Notes: generated by a model from the letters alone, not told the origin. A stretch of 64,000 nucleotides of DNA from Elmis aenea (GCA_947652605.1 OX393578.1:38073470-38137469); one strand, 5' to 3'. Shown: positions 1 to 12,433, counted from the first letter of the stretch. Numbers and translations: made by a program.

Positions 1-1073
1 AAACAAAACTTCCGTAAGCAAATAGACTGTAATGCCGAGTTGAACAAAAAACCAAGACTGCGACATATCATATTTGACTTGGTTCGAGGTTTTGACCCAT
101 AAATATATATTGAACTACGTTTCTTACATATTTAAATGTGATATATACTAAAGCTTCGAGTGGATTTATGCAAGGAAATTCAATTTCACAAACAAATGTA
201 TAAATCAAAAATTCTAGGCAAGATGCACACGGGAAATGTAGAAGTCAGAGATAAACGTGAGACGTTTCGATTTTCCACTATAAACCTGAATTTGGTGGGA
301 CTTTACATGAAATAACTAAATACGGTAGCACATTCCTGACCTAGATTAAAATATTTCTTCAGGAAATGGAAATTTTCCAAATCGTATTGTTAAATAATTG
401 GAAAACTTGGGTTCAGACGTAGATAGAGAAACTTACTAGTAGTTACAATTTTTGCCGAATGCTAATATCACGACTTTTATATTAAAATTCGCAGTTCGCC
501 TTTTATTATCGTTACATAAAAATGACATTCATGAAATTTTTTAACTCATTTCAAGGTTGTCTTTCATGAGTGTCTAGGCGTGAGTTAATTTAAAATTTAG
601 TACCGCAAAAAGTGAAACTTATTTATCTATCTAGTGTAGCTGTGGAGTATCATCTGGTTATTATATTATTAATCTAGTTAACCCTCCTATTGTGATCGGG
701 TTAATATAATCTGACCGCTGTAAATTTATTACTAAATTTAATTATTGAAATTTACTCTACGACTTTTACTTTATAGTTAGTGCGTACACTATACGGCAAA
801 AACTGCAATAGGTTTTTTTATAAACCTTTTTTGCACCTACTGTATTCTGACTAATACTTATGACCCGATGGCCAAATTTTTAAACCTTTATGGAATTATA
901 AACTTAATATTGGACGTTTTATTCATATTTGTAAGTTTAATTCGCACGGCTGGCGGTTATCGTTGTGAAACAGAGAAGCAAGTTCTTACAAGTTTCGGCG
1001 CGCCTGAACGAGTGTCCACGTTTCAGCAAGTTAGAGCTTGTATTTTATTTTTGGTTATACAAGTGTTGCTACA
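1..1073. other. A+T-rich sequence, no gene recognised
   Basis: No recognisable domain, RNA gene or repeat boundary is visible. An open frame on the plus strand at 868-1101 encodes 77 residues with two hydrophobic stretches (about residues 8-25 and 57-74), but its last codons run into the foldback element that starts at 1076. I do not call it a gene. Confidence 0.5.
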
Positions 1074-1075
1074 TA

Positions 1076-1791
1076 TAGGGTGTTTCATAATTGAATGCTG
1101 ATCCTTAAGGGTGTTATTCTTTGGGTGATTTTAAGAAAAAAAGTTCATATCAATGTAGGTCCGCAACCGCCGTATTTTTCGTAATATTTTTGATACCGCT
1201 TTAGAAATTTTTTTGAATTTTAGTAGGTACTAACTAGACATAAAAACACATTTTTTTCAGAAAAAAAAATTGTTCTATTTCAGATATGACAATGAGCATA
1301 TAAAATAAACAAATTCTGTTTCTGGCCTACTACAACTAGATATGTACTCTTTTAATATTCAAGAGTAATAGCCTTTTATTTTTTTACTCGAAAACCGTTC
1401 GTCGGACAAAAAAAGTCAAGAAGCCAGTTTTACTAAGAGATAAAGCAAAATTATAAAAATGACATTTATTTAAAAAAAAAACAGTGGCGTATAATTTTTT
1501 TCATTAAAAATATTCAAGGACATGTTAATACGGACGCCATTGGTAGAAATAGAACAATTTTTTTTCTGAATAAAAATGTGTTTTCATGCCTAGTTAGTAC
1601 CTACTTAAATTCAAAAAATATCTAAAGCGGTATCAAAAATATTACGAAAAAACCGATATTTTTTTCAACTTTTAACACCCTGTATCTTAAAAATAGGTCG
1701 GTTGCGGACCTACATTGATATAAACTTTTTTCTTAGAATCATCCAAGGAATAATACCCTTAAGGATCAGCATTTAATTATGAAACACCCTG
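1076..1791. mobile_element. TA-flanked foldback element (TAGGGTGTTTC ends)
   Basis: The two halves are inverted copies. The left end reads TAGGGTGTTTCATAATTGAA and the right end is its near complement, ending in ATGAAACACCCTG. Arms of roughly 240-250 bp match through the tract at about 1140-1310 and its mirror at about 1540-1740; the loop is A+T-rich. TA flanks both ends (1074-1075 and 1792-1793). No transposase is visible in it. The ends belong to the same ACAGGGTG class as the larger foldbacks further right. The terminal C has changed to T on the left. Confidence 0.8.
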
Positions 1792-1813
1792 TATATCTGT
1801 TCATGTAGTTTGC

Positions 1814-2423
1814 TGACAAGGGAAGGTCACGAACTGAAAAATTGGTACAAAAAGGTCATTTTTTGCGATCGCGTTGGCCATGAAACCCTCAGAGATACAA
1901 TCGAAATTCTTTTATTTCCCAATGTGCGCATCCTTTGCAAGTAAAATAGTGCAAAGTTTTAAAAAAAATCTTGAACGGTTTCGGAGAAGAACGTCAAAAA
2001 CGAAACCCCTGCATAAGCACTATGATTTAAGAAGTTGTAGTAGGTATATCTGTATTACTATATCTATGCGACTTGCATAGGCGTTTAACATAGGGAAAAC
2101 CGTTTTTACAAAGGCTTCGTTTTTCGCGTTTTTCTCCGGAACGGTTTAAGATTTTTTCAGAAACTTTGCACCATTTTACTTGCAAAGGATGCGCGCATTG
2201 GTAAATAGAAAAATTTCGATTTTGTCTTTGACGGTTTCATGGCCAACGCGATCGCAAATATTTCTTTTATTAATCAGCTGTTCAGTTTTTCCGCTATTTT
2301 TCCGAAGGTAATGGCCAGTGGCACGTATAACTCTGGAAAACATTTAGTTTTGATGCTCTTGATGTAATAAACACAGCCGGAATCAAATTCTAGCGACAAC
2401 GTATCGTGACCTTCCCTTGTGAG
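1814..2423. mobile_element. FB-A foldback element, copy 1
   Basis: The ends are ACAAGGGAAGGTCACGA on the left and TCGTGACCTTCCCTTGTGA on the right. The inner arms carry GCGATCGCGTTGGCCATGAA and its complement, followed by mirrored tracts with TTTGCAAGTAAAAT. Compared with the copy at 20414 the left arm has lost about 120 bp between the terminal GTCACGA and ACTGAAAAATTGG. I see no coding sequence and no clear target duplication, so the superfamily is unassigned. Other copies are at 20414-21110, 33029-33437 and a scrap at 60548. Confidence 0.8.
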
Positions 2424-2429
2424 TATAAG

Positions 2430-2762
2430 GCTAGGCGCAAATTGAGACGTGTATGACGCGTGTGAAACGACTCGACATGAGCGCCATGACGTGAACACAC
2501 CCCACGCGTAATGTGTTGAATCGCATGTCGCCCCAGGGGTAAAAATGAATGATTCACAAAGAACACATATTTATACGACACGTGGAACACCAGGAACTGT
2601 GTCTCGACCACAGCGCCACGCGTCTGTGAACTGACACGAGCAGCGCAGTGTAGCGTCGTGTTACCATTTTACGCTGTCCTATTAATTTCCGTGGGTTACA
2701 AAACAGCTTGCTGTGCTGTGTCGTCTTACACCCGTCATACGCGTCTCAATTCGCACCTAGCC
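2430..2762. mobile_element. TAA-flanked MITE, PIF/Harbinger-like by target duplication
   Basis: The left terminus GGCTAGGCGCAAATTGAGAC and the right terminus ending GTCTCAATTCGCACCTAGCC are inverted repeats about 45 bp long with a few mismatches. TAA stands directly before the left end (2427-2429) and after the right end (2763-2765). A 3-bp TAA/TTA duplication is the hallmark of PIF/Harbinger insertion. The interior is GC-richer than its surroundings and shows no transposase. Superfamily assignment rests only on the target duplication. Confidence 0.75.
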
Positions 2763-2765
2763 TAA

Positions 2766-3512
2766 AGGTTTTTGTAATATTACTTAAGAATAAAAAAGCT
2801 AAATTATAGCACAGAAACGCCATAATTCTAAAATAGCAGCTATTGAGGTCATGCTGACCCGAATACCATACCTGTTACCAAAACGTGTACACAACAGAAG
2901 GGTTAAACGTCTTTTTTCATCATAAAGTATAAATTTGCGGTACATTTTGATACCATAAACGCTAATAAATCTTAATATTATCGACTTATAAGCGTGACAC
3001 TTCGTTACAGAACTGTACCTAATACATATGTATATTTTCATGTTAAACTAAAAGAGTTATGTTAATTTTATTCGTGATTCTTACAATATCATACGGATCT
3101 CTCAGTATTTGCAACAAAAATTATTCAGATTTATTAAAGTGATATGAAAGTATATTAAAGTTAGGAGTTATAAGTCTGTAGTGGTTGCTGTATAAACTTG
3201 TAAGAAGAGTACCTAATAATAAGGTGTGTGAAAACAGAAGGTAGAGAGAAGGTATGTTCTGTGGAGAGAAGACAAGGTAAACACATATGTCAGTTCGGAT
3301 TCAGCTCACTGTGACCTCATAATAGGTGTTCAAGTGTGACAATAAGCTTTGACAGTTTTTTTTTTATATTGAATGTCGATTTTAAAGTTCAACTAAATTT
3401 TTCTTTATTACTACGATAATCATTTTGCAGTTAACCAAACCATAATATCTATTTTGCTAGCTTATGATGTTGATATTAGACACATACGCGTTAAATATGG
3501 AACATAATTAAT
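2766..3512. other. A+T-rich sequence, nothing recognised
   Basis: About 750 bp without a convincing open frame, inverted repeat or conserved motif. Confidence 0.5.
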
Positions 3513-3520
3513 GTTACAAA

Positions 3521-4091
3521 CAGGGGTTTGGAGCAGTCCAATTTTTTAGTTGCTCCGCTCCAGCTCCGCTCCGGCATCAAGATGCCTGCTCCAGCTCCGC
3601 TGCCGCTCCGCTCCGCGCTCCAAATATGAATAAAATAAGTTTTTTATTTAAAAATTTGTTTTTAAAAACAAAGCTAAAATTTTATGAGATATGTGGAAAT
3701 GGACCAAAAATTACAATATTTGACCTTAAGAAACAAGTGAAGTTAAATAAATGAACAAATTATTGATCTTCAGTTAAAAAAGTTAAAAAAAGAAAAAAAA
3801 GTTCTTTAAAATTTTTCAAAATTCAAATACAAAATAATGAAAATTAATATTCAGAAAAGTTACATTATAACAATTTTACTTCAAAAAAATCAAATTTGGT
3901 TTATTTATAATTTTATCAAATACTATACCCATGAGAATAATTCATTTAAAAAAAAAATTGTAGTTTATAATAGTAAAGTGGAGCAGTGGAGCAATCAAAA
4001 TTCTTTGCTCGGGGCTCCGCTCCCGCTCCGGGCAAAAACCCATTGCTCCACTGCTCCGCGCTCCAGCTCCGCGCTCCGCTCCAAACCCCTG
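3521..4091. mobile_element. Non-autonomous hAT-type element with GCTCC-rich ends
   Basis: The termini are CAGGGGTTTGGAGC and its exact complement. A perfect 8-bp target duplication GTTACAAA flanks the element (3513-3520 and 4092-4099). Both subterminal regions are dense in GCTCCGCTCC-type repeats, while the middle is A+T-rich and non-coding. An 8-bp duplication with CAGGG-like ends is diagnostic of hAT. A truncated reverse copy of its first 105 bp lies at 53998-54103. Confidence 0.92.
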
Positions 4092-4219
4092 GTTACAAAC
4101 AATAAAAATCTAGCATAGCAACTTAAAATAACCAGCAAACCTATTCTGAAGTCATCGGTAATCTTGTACTTAATGATTATGATAAATCTCTAGCGTTATT
4201 TTTCTTGAACCGTAATATA

Positions 4220-4577
4220 CAGGGTGGTCCACATAGGAGGGCCACTATCGGGATCTCGTTAACGGTAAAAGCTACAAAGAAATTTAAATTTGACGAATTG
4301 TTCCACTTTCTAAGACCTTTACAGTGCGTAAAAAAATCTAAAACTTTTCGTCAAAAATATTTTTGTACCATCAAGTAAAAACCGAGTTATTAACGATTTT
4401 AAAAAATGCTTATTTTGATTTTTGTTTATTATCTAGCGTGCCATGGAACTTTTTTAAAACATTAAAGCATCACTGAATAGGTTTTAGAAAGGGGAACAAT
4501 TTGTCTAACTTAAATTTCTTTGTAGCTTTCACCGTTTACAAGATCCCAATAGTAGCCCTTCTATATGGACCACCCTG
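4220..4577. mobile_element. Small TA-flanked foldback (CAGGGTGGTCC ends)
   Basis: The left end CAGGGTGGTCCACATAGGAG mirrors the right end finishing TGGACCACCCTG. TA is present on both sides (4218-4219 and 4578-4579). The arms share sequence around the motif AAAGCTACAAAGAAATTTAA for about 130 bp. A right-half copy lies at 40117-40337 and a left-arm scrap at 56241-56345. The element abuts the transposase pseudogene that follows, so it may have inserted into that gene's 5' part. Confidence 0.85.
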
Positions 4578-4579
4578 TA

Positions 4580-5340
4580 AAGTTTTCAATACCCATTGTG
4601 GCTACTCGAAGAAAACGTCGTAATTTTTTTGGTTTAAATCATGTGCCTCCAAATTCCACAATACAGCGTGTAATAAAAATTTCGAAACGAGGTATAGGTA
4701 CTGTGGAAGATTTGCCGAAGTCTGGAAGAGTTCGTGCTGCAAGTACGCCACAAAGCACTAACTCTGTTAGAAAAAGTGATAATGATCGTCCAAGAACCTC
4801 TGTTAGACATGCGTAAGAAATCGGCATTATATTGAGATCTGTGTAAAAAAGTCTAAAGAGATACTTGGATTTTTATCCTTATAAAATTCTATTTGTACAA
4901 CATTTGCAAGAAAATGACCACGAACGACGTTGTGAATGAAGTGCACAGGGTTACATGTGACGCCCCTTAATTTTTTAACAATTTAATCATAAGTGACGAA
5001 GCCCATTTCTACTTAAGTAGATACGTTAACATACATAATAGCCGTTATTTAGTACTGGCAAATCCAAATTTGCTCAATGAACGACCTCTTTTACTGTTAC
5101 TGTGAACAACATCCACTTTGAAACTCATCAAAAAATGTCTACAGCATATGTGGTTCCAACAAGACGATGCCACATCGCACACAGCCGCGTTACGATGCCA
5201 ATCCTGCGCAATATATTTTCTGGCCGCATCATGTCAAAATTTAGTAATATCGATCGGCCATCCCGTTATCTATTTAACTGCGCCAGACGTTCTCTTAGGT
5301 GCTATGTAACGTAGAAGGTCTACGGTAACCCGCTAAAAGA
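4580..5340 (+). pseudogene. Decayed IS630/Tc1/mariner-class transposase (helix-turn-helix plus DDE_3-like)
   Basis: Three blocks in different frames follow the order of this insect transposase class. At about 4640-4815 the translation contains VPPNSTIQRVIKI, then VEDLPKSGR, then NDRPRTSVR, which is a DNA-binding second helix-turn-helix region. At about 4870-5090 pieces read LHPYKIQLVQ-like sequence and SDEAHFYL, with the first catalytic Asp. At 5140-5309 WFQQDDATSHTA carries the second catalytic Asp, followed by a decayed LTAPD segment where the third Asp would fall. Frameshifts and stops make it dead. The N-terminus is missing next to the foldback that ends at 4577, and terminal repeats were not found. 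Confidence 0.8.
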
Positions 5341-5423
5341 CAAAAGTCAAGGAGAAATCTAACAAATTAATCGGAAATATGCCAATGTAATGAAAACAGT
5401 TCGTATTTATGCACCGTGTAGAG

Positions 5424-5781
5424 CAGGGATGGGTAGTCGATAGAAAAATACACGACTCCCGACTCTCAACTCCCGGTCGATATTTTTAAAAACCCTACAC
5501 CGACTTTCGTCCTTTGACTAATGCACTACCCTGGAGAACTTAAAGAAAAATCTGATGAAACCGATAATTTCAATTTTCTTTCCGTTCTTAGTTAAAAAAT
5601 TCGTTTCCGTTTCCGTTTTCATTATTTAAAAAAATTATTTAACATCAGTATTTGGTTTTCCTTTTTGTTCTGTTCCCGTCCTTATTAAAATTAAAATCAA
5701 AGAGTCGAGAATCTATAGTTTTATTGATTCTCGACTCCCTCAAAAAGAATTGACTTCTCGATTCCCGACTCCCCACTCCTG
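5424..5781. mobile_element. hAT-type MITE (CAGGGATGGG ends)
   Basis: The ends are CAGGGATGGGTAGTCG and the complement of CAGGAGTGGGGAGTCGGG. Subterminal regions carry repeated GACTCCCGACTC motifs on both sides. The flanking octamers GTGTAGAG and GTTTTAAG agree at 5 of 8 positions, so the insertion is probably old. The same family is better preserved at 14733-14997. Confidence 0.7.
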
Positions 5782-5789
5782 GTTTTAAG

Positions 5790-7675
5790 GCAGTTGACAT
5801 TATTTGTAATAATTAATTTTATACAGTTTAATAAATTACTAATACTTCTAAAAAATTATTAAAACTGATTGATTTAAAAAGTTATTCAATAACAAAATCG
5901 GCCTCTTGCATAAAAAAAACACTTGTATATGTTCTTAATTGCTTTTGGTGGTGAATATTGAGTTATTTCACACTATTTGCCTGAGGCCGTGAGGTCCGTC
6001 TGTCTGTACAAGCAAATGTTGCGCGTCAGTTTTGAACCACTTTTCTTTCTAGATATAAAAGTCACTTAAATTGAGTTGGATTTTTTGACCATACTCCTCC
6101 TTGCTAACCAATTATGATTATTGTGTAAATCGTTGTGTACTAAATCTGGAAATATTATTGCAAATGATCTACTTAAATAAGCAGTTGATATTAAAAGGAA
6201 AATTAAAATGTGGTCAAAAGTAACTGCCTGAAAATAAAACTCGTAATCTTATTTTAAATGTCATTGGCCGTGCATAAATATATTTATTGTTTTATGTATC
6301 CTTTAAGTATTTTTTCTTTACTTTTAACATACCGTGTCAGCCCTACCGACAACTGTTGCTGACATGTACTGATCAAATTTAATACATTTTGATACTCAAC
6401 TGTAACTGCATATACTGCTTTGAAAAAAAGCAATTCACTCACTGTCCACCTTTTTGTTGATACAAATGCACCAAACCTGATACAGCAAAGTGATTTTGAT
6501 TGCTATCTTTACTGTTTCGAAGCTTTAAGCTCACAAAAACCATACATTATCCTTTGACAACAAAGCTATCATTAAAACAAACGAGTAATTCGAGTACATT
6601 GCAATTATTGTAACTCTTTCATTATTTGTTCAGTTTTCATACGATCCCATTTAATTAACAAAGTTAAGGGTATTCTTTGCATCAGATATTTGATTTTTTA
6701 CGCTTTATTTTCTTGCAAGCAAAAATATTTCAGCAGTATTACCAAACGCATAAATAACAAATCCGCTGCCGGCTTACGTATTCTTTTTCTTTTCTTTTAT
6801 TCATTAAGGCTGGATTTTATATCGGACTACTGTCAAGTAGCTTAAATTATTTTTAAAGCCGTTATACAAACTGACAGATTTCACAAAAGCTTCGGTAAGA
6901 TTTGCATTGAAACGTGGAGTTGTTGGTAGTTGGCGCACTCACTTCGCTTGCAATTTCGTGTAATACATTGAACTGTTGCATCGTAAGGCTGTTGCATTAA
7001 ATTATGAAAACGCGGCTTGATATGTAACGACTAAATAATTTACAACGGAACTTGTAGAACTTTACTGTTGCTCCTTAATGTTCAAGAAATCGGAAGCAAC
7101 TGGATGTACTCAAAAACCGTTCTCAATGTGTTCTGCATTCATAATACCGCACGAATACGTTTACTGGCGTTGTGTTTAATTTTGATGTCTGTTGCTTAAT
7201 ATTGTAGTAACACAAAGTGTTGACGACGCGTCTAATTTGTTTAATAATTCGAATATTAAATATTATCATTTTTGAAATGAGAAAGAAGAAAAAGAAGCGA
7301 TAAGGACCACAGTCCCACAGCCGTCACTTAAGTTCTTTTTTTTAATAAACTTTGACAAAGATAGCAATATTAAACTGGAAGAATGAATCGACCTATATAA
7401 ATAGCGAGTTCATTTTTGCTTTTAACGAAGATTTGAAGTTAGGAAACTGCCACCAATTATTATCATATTATGGAGAAATAAAATTATATAGCTTTGAACG
7501 AATTTCTACGTAGATTAATCTAAAACTTTCTAATAAAATTTTGCGTGATTTTTTTGTTTACATTCTTGATGTAAGGTCAAATATAAATAAGGTGCATTGG
7601 GTATAATATGATATTTTTAATGGTATGTTGTGGCATCGGACACGCACAATGTTAAAGTATTAAAACGAATATATA
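5790..7675. other. A+T-rich sequence, nothing recognised
   Basis: Nearly 1.9 kb with no open frame above background and no inverted repeat boundary that I can support. It could be intronic or intergenic host DNA. Confidence 0.45.
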
Positions 7676-8302
7676 CAGGGAGTTTCAGACCACCTGTACC
7701 AGCACTTTTATTCGAAAATGCGACGTCTGACAAAGATGGGGAAAATTTTTTTATGACTAAAGTGCATATGCAGAATTAACTGACGCTATAGCGGTTTACG
7801 TGAATAAACCGGAAGTGGCCGAATCCGGAAGTAATTTTAAAAACATAAAGAAACCATCCAGTTTTTATTGCATAATTAAAAAGATAGGTATTTGATAAGT
7901 AATTTTTTTTACTTGAATTTTTTTTGATTATCAGTTTACTTTGTAATCCATTGGTCCTAAATCATAACAACATTCAAAACCATATTCGCATGTTACTGAA
8001 TTTTAGACCCCCCCCTTTTTTCTTTAGTTATGTATTTAATGAAATAGAATTTTAGAAAACCATATGTGCAAAAACAGGATTTTTTGAGCACATGCACACA
8101 ATTGTGTTTCGACGGAAATGACCCTAACTTTGTTATTTCAAACGGAAGTATATTTTGAAATTTTTGGAAAGAGGAAGCAATTTTGGATGCAACTGCACTA
8201 TTTTGGTTAATGTTTATAACCTCAAATAATTTTTGGACGAAAATATGTTTTTTAATTGAGTGTGAGTAATTTTTTTTTTTAAAGGATTGGTGGTGGTACA
8301 TT
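7676..8302. repeat. Fragments of TACAGGG-ended repeats
   Basis: ATACAGGGAGTTTCAGACC at about 7674 looks like one end of an element of the foldback class, with no partner found. From about 7990 to 8250 the sequence resembles the repeat at 60715-60975 and 62515-63660. Shared landmarks are GAGCACATGCACACA, CTAACTTTGTTATTTC and GGAAAGAGGAAGC followed by CAACTGCACTATTTT. The open frame on the minus strand here (7993-8301) is therefore repeat sequence and not a gene. Confidence 0.55.
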
Positions 8303-8445
8303 AAACAAAATAGTGCAAATAGCTTGAAAAAGAGAGGAATTCTAAACCATCCTGAGATTTATAATAATACTACAAACATAAAATAAATTTATTGGCAAAA
8401 ATGTCACGCAAACCAATCATTATCCAAATAGTTTTGACCCAGCAC

Positions 8446-9253
8446 TAGGGATTGCAATCCCGATCAAATTTTACGATCCCGGGATTTCGGGATTGAAGAT
8501 GTTTTAATCCCGGGATCCCGGGATCCCGGGATTATATATAATGTGAAGTATTTGCTTAAAAACAGAAGTTAATGCTGTGTATATATATTTTTTGATTACA
8601 AATGATTTACATAATTATTGAATAATTTAGTAATTACCAATTATTTTTATTAACTTTTTATTTAATTTGTTTTCTCTATAATTTCTGTTAATTTGTTTTA
8701 ATTATATCATAGGTGCAAAGATGTTAATAATAATTGAAAAATATATATATATAGCTACCGTACCTATTATGTTTTATTATTATAGAAATAATTGAATTAT
8801 AAGATATAGCATTTAAATAAATGAAATTAAACTTATTATACATTAGAATACTTAATTACATAAACATAAATTTGCTGAAACTGTTAAAAACACAAACAAA
8901 GCACAACTTTAATTCACTAAAAATTTAAAAAATAGACTGTTTTATAAGTAACAATAATAAAAGAAATTAGGATGATTATTATCTTAGTACAAGAATTTTT
9001 TTAAATTTTGTTATCATACATAAGACGGCGAGCGGCGACGTAAACAAGCTTAAACTTGCAAAATTGCATCGTTCAACTTATTCACGTTGAGTAGATACCA
9101 ACTATGAGCAATTTTTTTTACAAAATAATGTACTTATAGTTAAATTTTTTAAATCCCGAAAATCCCGGGATTCTACATTTAAAATCCCGGGATTTTCGAG
9201 ACCAAAAAGCGACCGGGATCCCGGGATCCCGAATCCCGTGATTGCACTCCCTA
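8446..9253. mobile_element. hAT-type element with TCCCGGGAT-rich ends
   Basis: The left end TAGGGATTGCAATCCCG and the right end GATTGCACTCCCTA are inverted repeats. A perfect 8-bp duplication CCCAGCAC flanks it (8438-8445 and 9254-9261). Both subterminal regions contain runs of the self-complementary motif ATCCCGGGAT. The 550-bp middle is A+T-rich and non-coding. The flanking duplication supports hAT; no transposase remains. Confidence 0.9.
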
Positions 9254-9578
9254 CCCAGCACCGAACAGTGTGAATGGGGATATTCCGGTTATTTTTGAAT
9301 CAACATTTAATGTATAAGTTTCACAATGGCCCCTTGTTCGATTTGTATTCAGCATTTATATTTTTATTAGTAAAAGTATAAAGCCTTACAAGCAAGAAGT
9401 GATGCAACAAATATTAAATTATATTAATTTAATTATCACAAGCATTTCTTGCATTTAAAGATTTACAAAAAAACATATTGATCAGACTACTTTAAAAAAT
9501 AAATCATTTGGAATGCAAAGAGACGCGATATGTTCAATAAATACAATGACCACAGAGTTTTACAATAAATCGCTTAAA

Positions 9579-9723
9579 CAGTGTCGGACTAAGGTTTTTA
9601 TAGGCTCTAGGCTAAAAGGGTAGAATGGACCATTAAAGAAGATGGCCGGGCTAAAATATTCGCCGCAAAATTGTGGGGGCCCTAGGCCCGGGCCTATTTG
9701 GACAATACGTAAATCCAGCATTG
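9579..9723. mobile_element. 145-bp hAT-type MITE
   Basis: The left end is CAGTGTCGGACTAAGG and the right end CGTAAATCCAGCATTG. The flanking octamers CGCTTAAA (9571-9578) and CGTTTAAA (9724-9731) match at 7 of 8 positions. The interior has a GC-rich core with GGGCCCTAGGCCCGGGCC. Too short to code; probably mobilised by a hAT transposase. Confidence 0.8.
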
Positions 9724-9731
9724 CGTTTAAA

Positions 9732-10874
9732 CACCAAATCGACCACTCAACCTACAAGTAGGTACTTTATACTAAGGCACTGTTATTAAATCTAAAACGA
9801 GTCCAACTCAATATAGTTTGTTTCGCAAATAATCATCCTTGGAGTCCCATGAAAACTCCCGCTTCGACAGAGGCTTAATATAGTTCGTATAGTGTTAATA
9901 TTTGAAAACAACACAAAAGGTAAGTAAGTTCTGTTTGAAATTTTCATAAACCGTTAACCACGACAACACAAAATGGGTCTAGTTTCTCAAAATTATTATT
10001 TCAACTCATGCTTGTTATTTATCATACAAAAGTAGGTACATGTGCTGTGAAAACAACGGTCAAAAACGCAGCTGGGAACAAGCTATTAACACAGTTTATT
10101 ACGGAATCTTAAGAAAAATGCCCCGGCATCTGGCGGTTCCTACAAGTTCAATTGTGTTAAGCTAAGATTTAAAAAATATATTTTTAGTCACGTATAGGCC
10201 AAGTGGATATTCTTTATGAATGGATCTAACAAATTATCAACATGGTTGGCAACTTCTGTTTCTAGTTGGATTTAATTTAAGTCGAGGTAAGTTCCTAGCA
10301 TTGTATGTTGGTTTTTAGAAATGGCCTTATATATTTTTATACCGGGGGTAGTTTCCTTGAAGGGATGATTGATTATTCGGTGGTTTACTTAATTGCGAGC
10401 ACGGCTGTTCCGCCTAAAGTTCTAAACATGAACTTAACACTAATGGACTCCCAGACACGCGAACGCTGCTTTAGGCTTAGGTCCGGATCTCTAGCTCTTG
10501 CTAACGTCAGCAAAAAACACCGTTCAGTCTGAGTTATAGTAGCAACGAGTACCCATTATAACATAATTAACTGCACCGCTAACCGAGGAGATAAAATGAT
10601 TAGTCATTGAAGACTATATGATAAGCTCAAGTGCGGAGCCCTTGAAAATGTTAAAGTTCTCCTGAATTAAAAGCTTTACGCAGCAAATATTTCTTCACCA
10701 TAATAACGTTGCACAAGCATTAAAATTTACATAATTTTACAGTTTGTTGATGGATATCTTGAAAATAACGTAATGAGTTGAGAAAAGTGCACGAAAAATA
10801 TCTACAAAATAATAGTATAGAGTATAGACGAACCATCTCGTCTGTCAAACGAATACGAAGGGTAAGCCATTAAT
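9732..10874. other. Unassigned sequence, no gene recognised
   Basis: About 1.1 kb. A 75-codon open frame at 10305-10532 on the plus strand resembles nothing I know and lacks any motif; the rest is A+T-rich. Confidence 0.45.
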
Positions 10875-11045
10875 ATCTGGAACATTCAAATGTGGAATGT
10901 TTAAGTCTGGAAAATTCACCGATAGAACCATCCAAATCTTGAAGCGTTCAACTCTGGAATCACTCAACGCAGGAATCATGCAACGATGGAACCACGCAAC
11001 AGGGGAATCGTTCATCGCTGGAAAGCTCAAATCTGGAAGCCAGAA
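10875..11045. repeat. Degenerate tandem array, 15-16 bp unit, about 11 copies
   Basis: Successive units follow the pattern TCTGGAA-NNN-TCAA-N with a 15-16 bp period: ATCTGGAACATTCAA, then ATGTGGAATGTTTAA, GTCTGGAAAATTCACC and so on to ATCTGGAAGCCAGAA. The GGAA and TCAA cores are much better kept than the spacers. Unit length varies by one base, which argues against a coding repeat, although one plus-strand frame stays open over 10897-11085. Several units contain GAA-NN-TTC, the half-site arrangement of heat-shock elements, which may be coincidence. It differs in base composition from its A+T-rich surroundings. Confidence 0.85.
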
Positions 11046-12430
11046 ATTAAGAATTTCTGCTGCCCTCTATATTACAAGACCCTAAGTATAATATAATTAT
11101 AGAACACTTCATTTTATATTTTGTCCTTAATATTGTACAGTGGAAGACTGGAAGATAAAAAATAAAAACATCTTAAGGGCTACAAAATTTGACCACTCCA
11201 AGATATGATGTTAACCTTTTAACGTTAATTTGTTTACATAAGTTAAAACCGTTATAAATTGGTCCTTTTAAAGGCTACATATTTAAGTAACTGATGCATT
11301 AGTATTTGTACCATGTTATTGATTTAAGAAATGAATGAAATAACATCAAAGTAAAATAAAAAATAAATGATGTTAGGTGAACTTATTGCTAGGGTAAATA
11401 CATTACTATTTAATTTAAAAAAATAAAACGAAAAAAAAACGTTTTTAGTTAAAAGGTCGCATTAATTAATCTTTATACTCGTAAATAAGTAATAATTAAT
11501 GTACGTATTCATTACCGGAGCTATAAGATTTCATATATTTTTAAAAATCTGTTTTAAATGCTTTTAAAACAATTAATAATTTATACAGCACCATTTAAAA
11601 TTCATTGAATTTTTAATGAATTACTGTGTAACACAATATTCTCGGGGGTATATACTGTCTGGGTATTTATTTAACATAAATGATATTTGCACGTAAAGTT
11701 ACAAAACAAATTTACATTTATTGATCTACTACATAATCGATGTTAAATTTAAATTAAAAAAATGTTAATCAGAATATAAAATAAATCTAATCTGATAGCT
11801 GATAACATATAATCGCACACATTAAAAAAGTGATGACAGTTAGCATTTAGAAACGCTTTTTTAAAGTAATTAATACAACTTGCAGTTTAAATTTAAGATT
11901 GCAATAAAAATGTCCGTGAGTCCATTCACATTTTTTAACTCAAAATCTTTCGTGGACCAAATATGATATGAAAATATGATATCGGTCTCTTGTTTGTTTT
12001 TTTTTGGGGGGAAAGGAACACTTGTGTAATTAGATTTTTTATATTGCTTTTCGTTTTAATACTACAGACGAAAAATGAGATTTTATCATTTTTGAAAACT
12101 CACCTACTATAATTTCTCTATTTATTAAAATAAAACAGAAACTTATGAAACTTTTTTATACAGGTATGCTTAACTTAGAAACTATAACTTATTTTTTTTT
12201 AGCAACCTTGACTTTCGTGATATGAAGTAAATTTATATATATTTTTAATAGAAACCCTAGTTGGCCATGACTTTGTAAAAGAGCATTTTTTAGCTTTTCA
12301 AGAGTATATAGTTTTATATATAAGTACGTGTAAAAAATAACCGAGATACAGCTAATTTTGTAAAAATGTCGTTATCACAGTTTGTCATGATTTTATAAAC
12401 AACTGATGTTTGCAATAATTATTAAACAAC
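11046..12430. other. Very A+T-rich sequence, nothing recognised
   Basis: About 1.4 kb with homopolymer runs and no open frame or inverted repeat worth reporting. Confidence 0.5.
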
Positions 12431-12433
12431 TTA

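Noticed and set aside
868..1101. 77-codon plus-strand frame with two hydrophobic stretches, suggesting a small membrane protein
   Set aside because: No recognised family, and its end runs into a foldback terminus; the hydrophobicity is what T-rich DNA gives by chance.
7993..8301. 102-codon minus-strand frame
   Set aside because: It overlaps a repeat shared with 60.8 kb and 62.5-63.6 kb, so it is repeat sequence without protein motifs.
10875..11045. CRISPR-like or bacterial repeat array
   Set aside because: Units are contiguous and degenerate with no separate spacers, and the setting is clearly eukaryotic.
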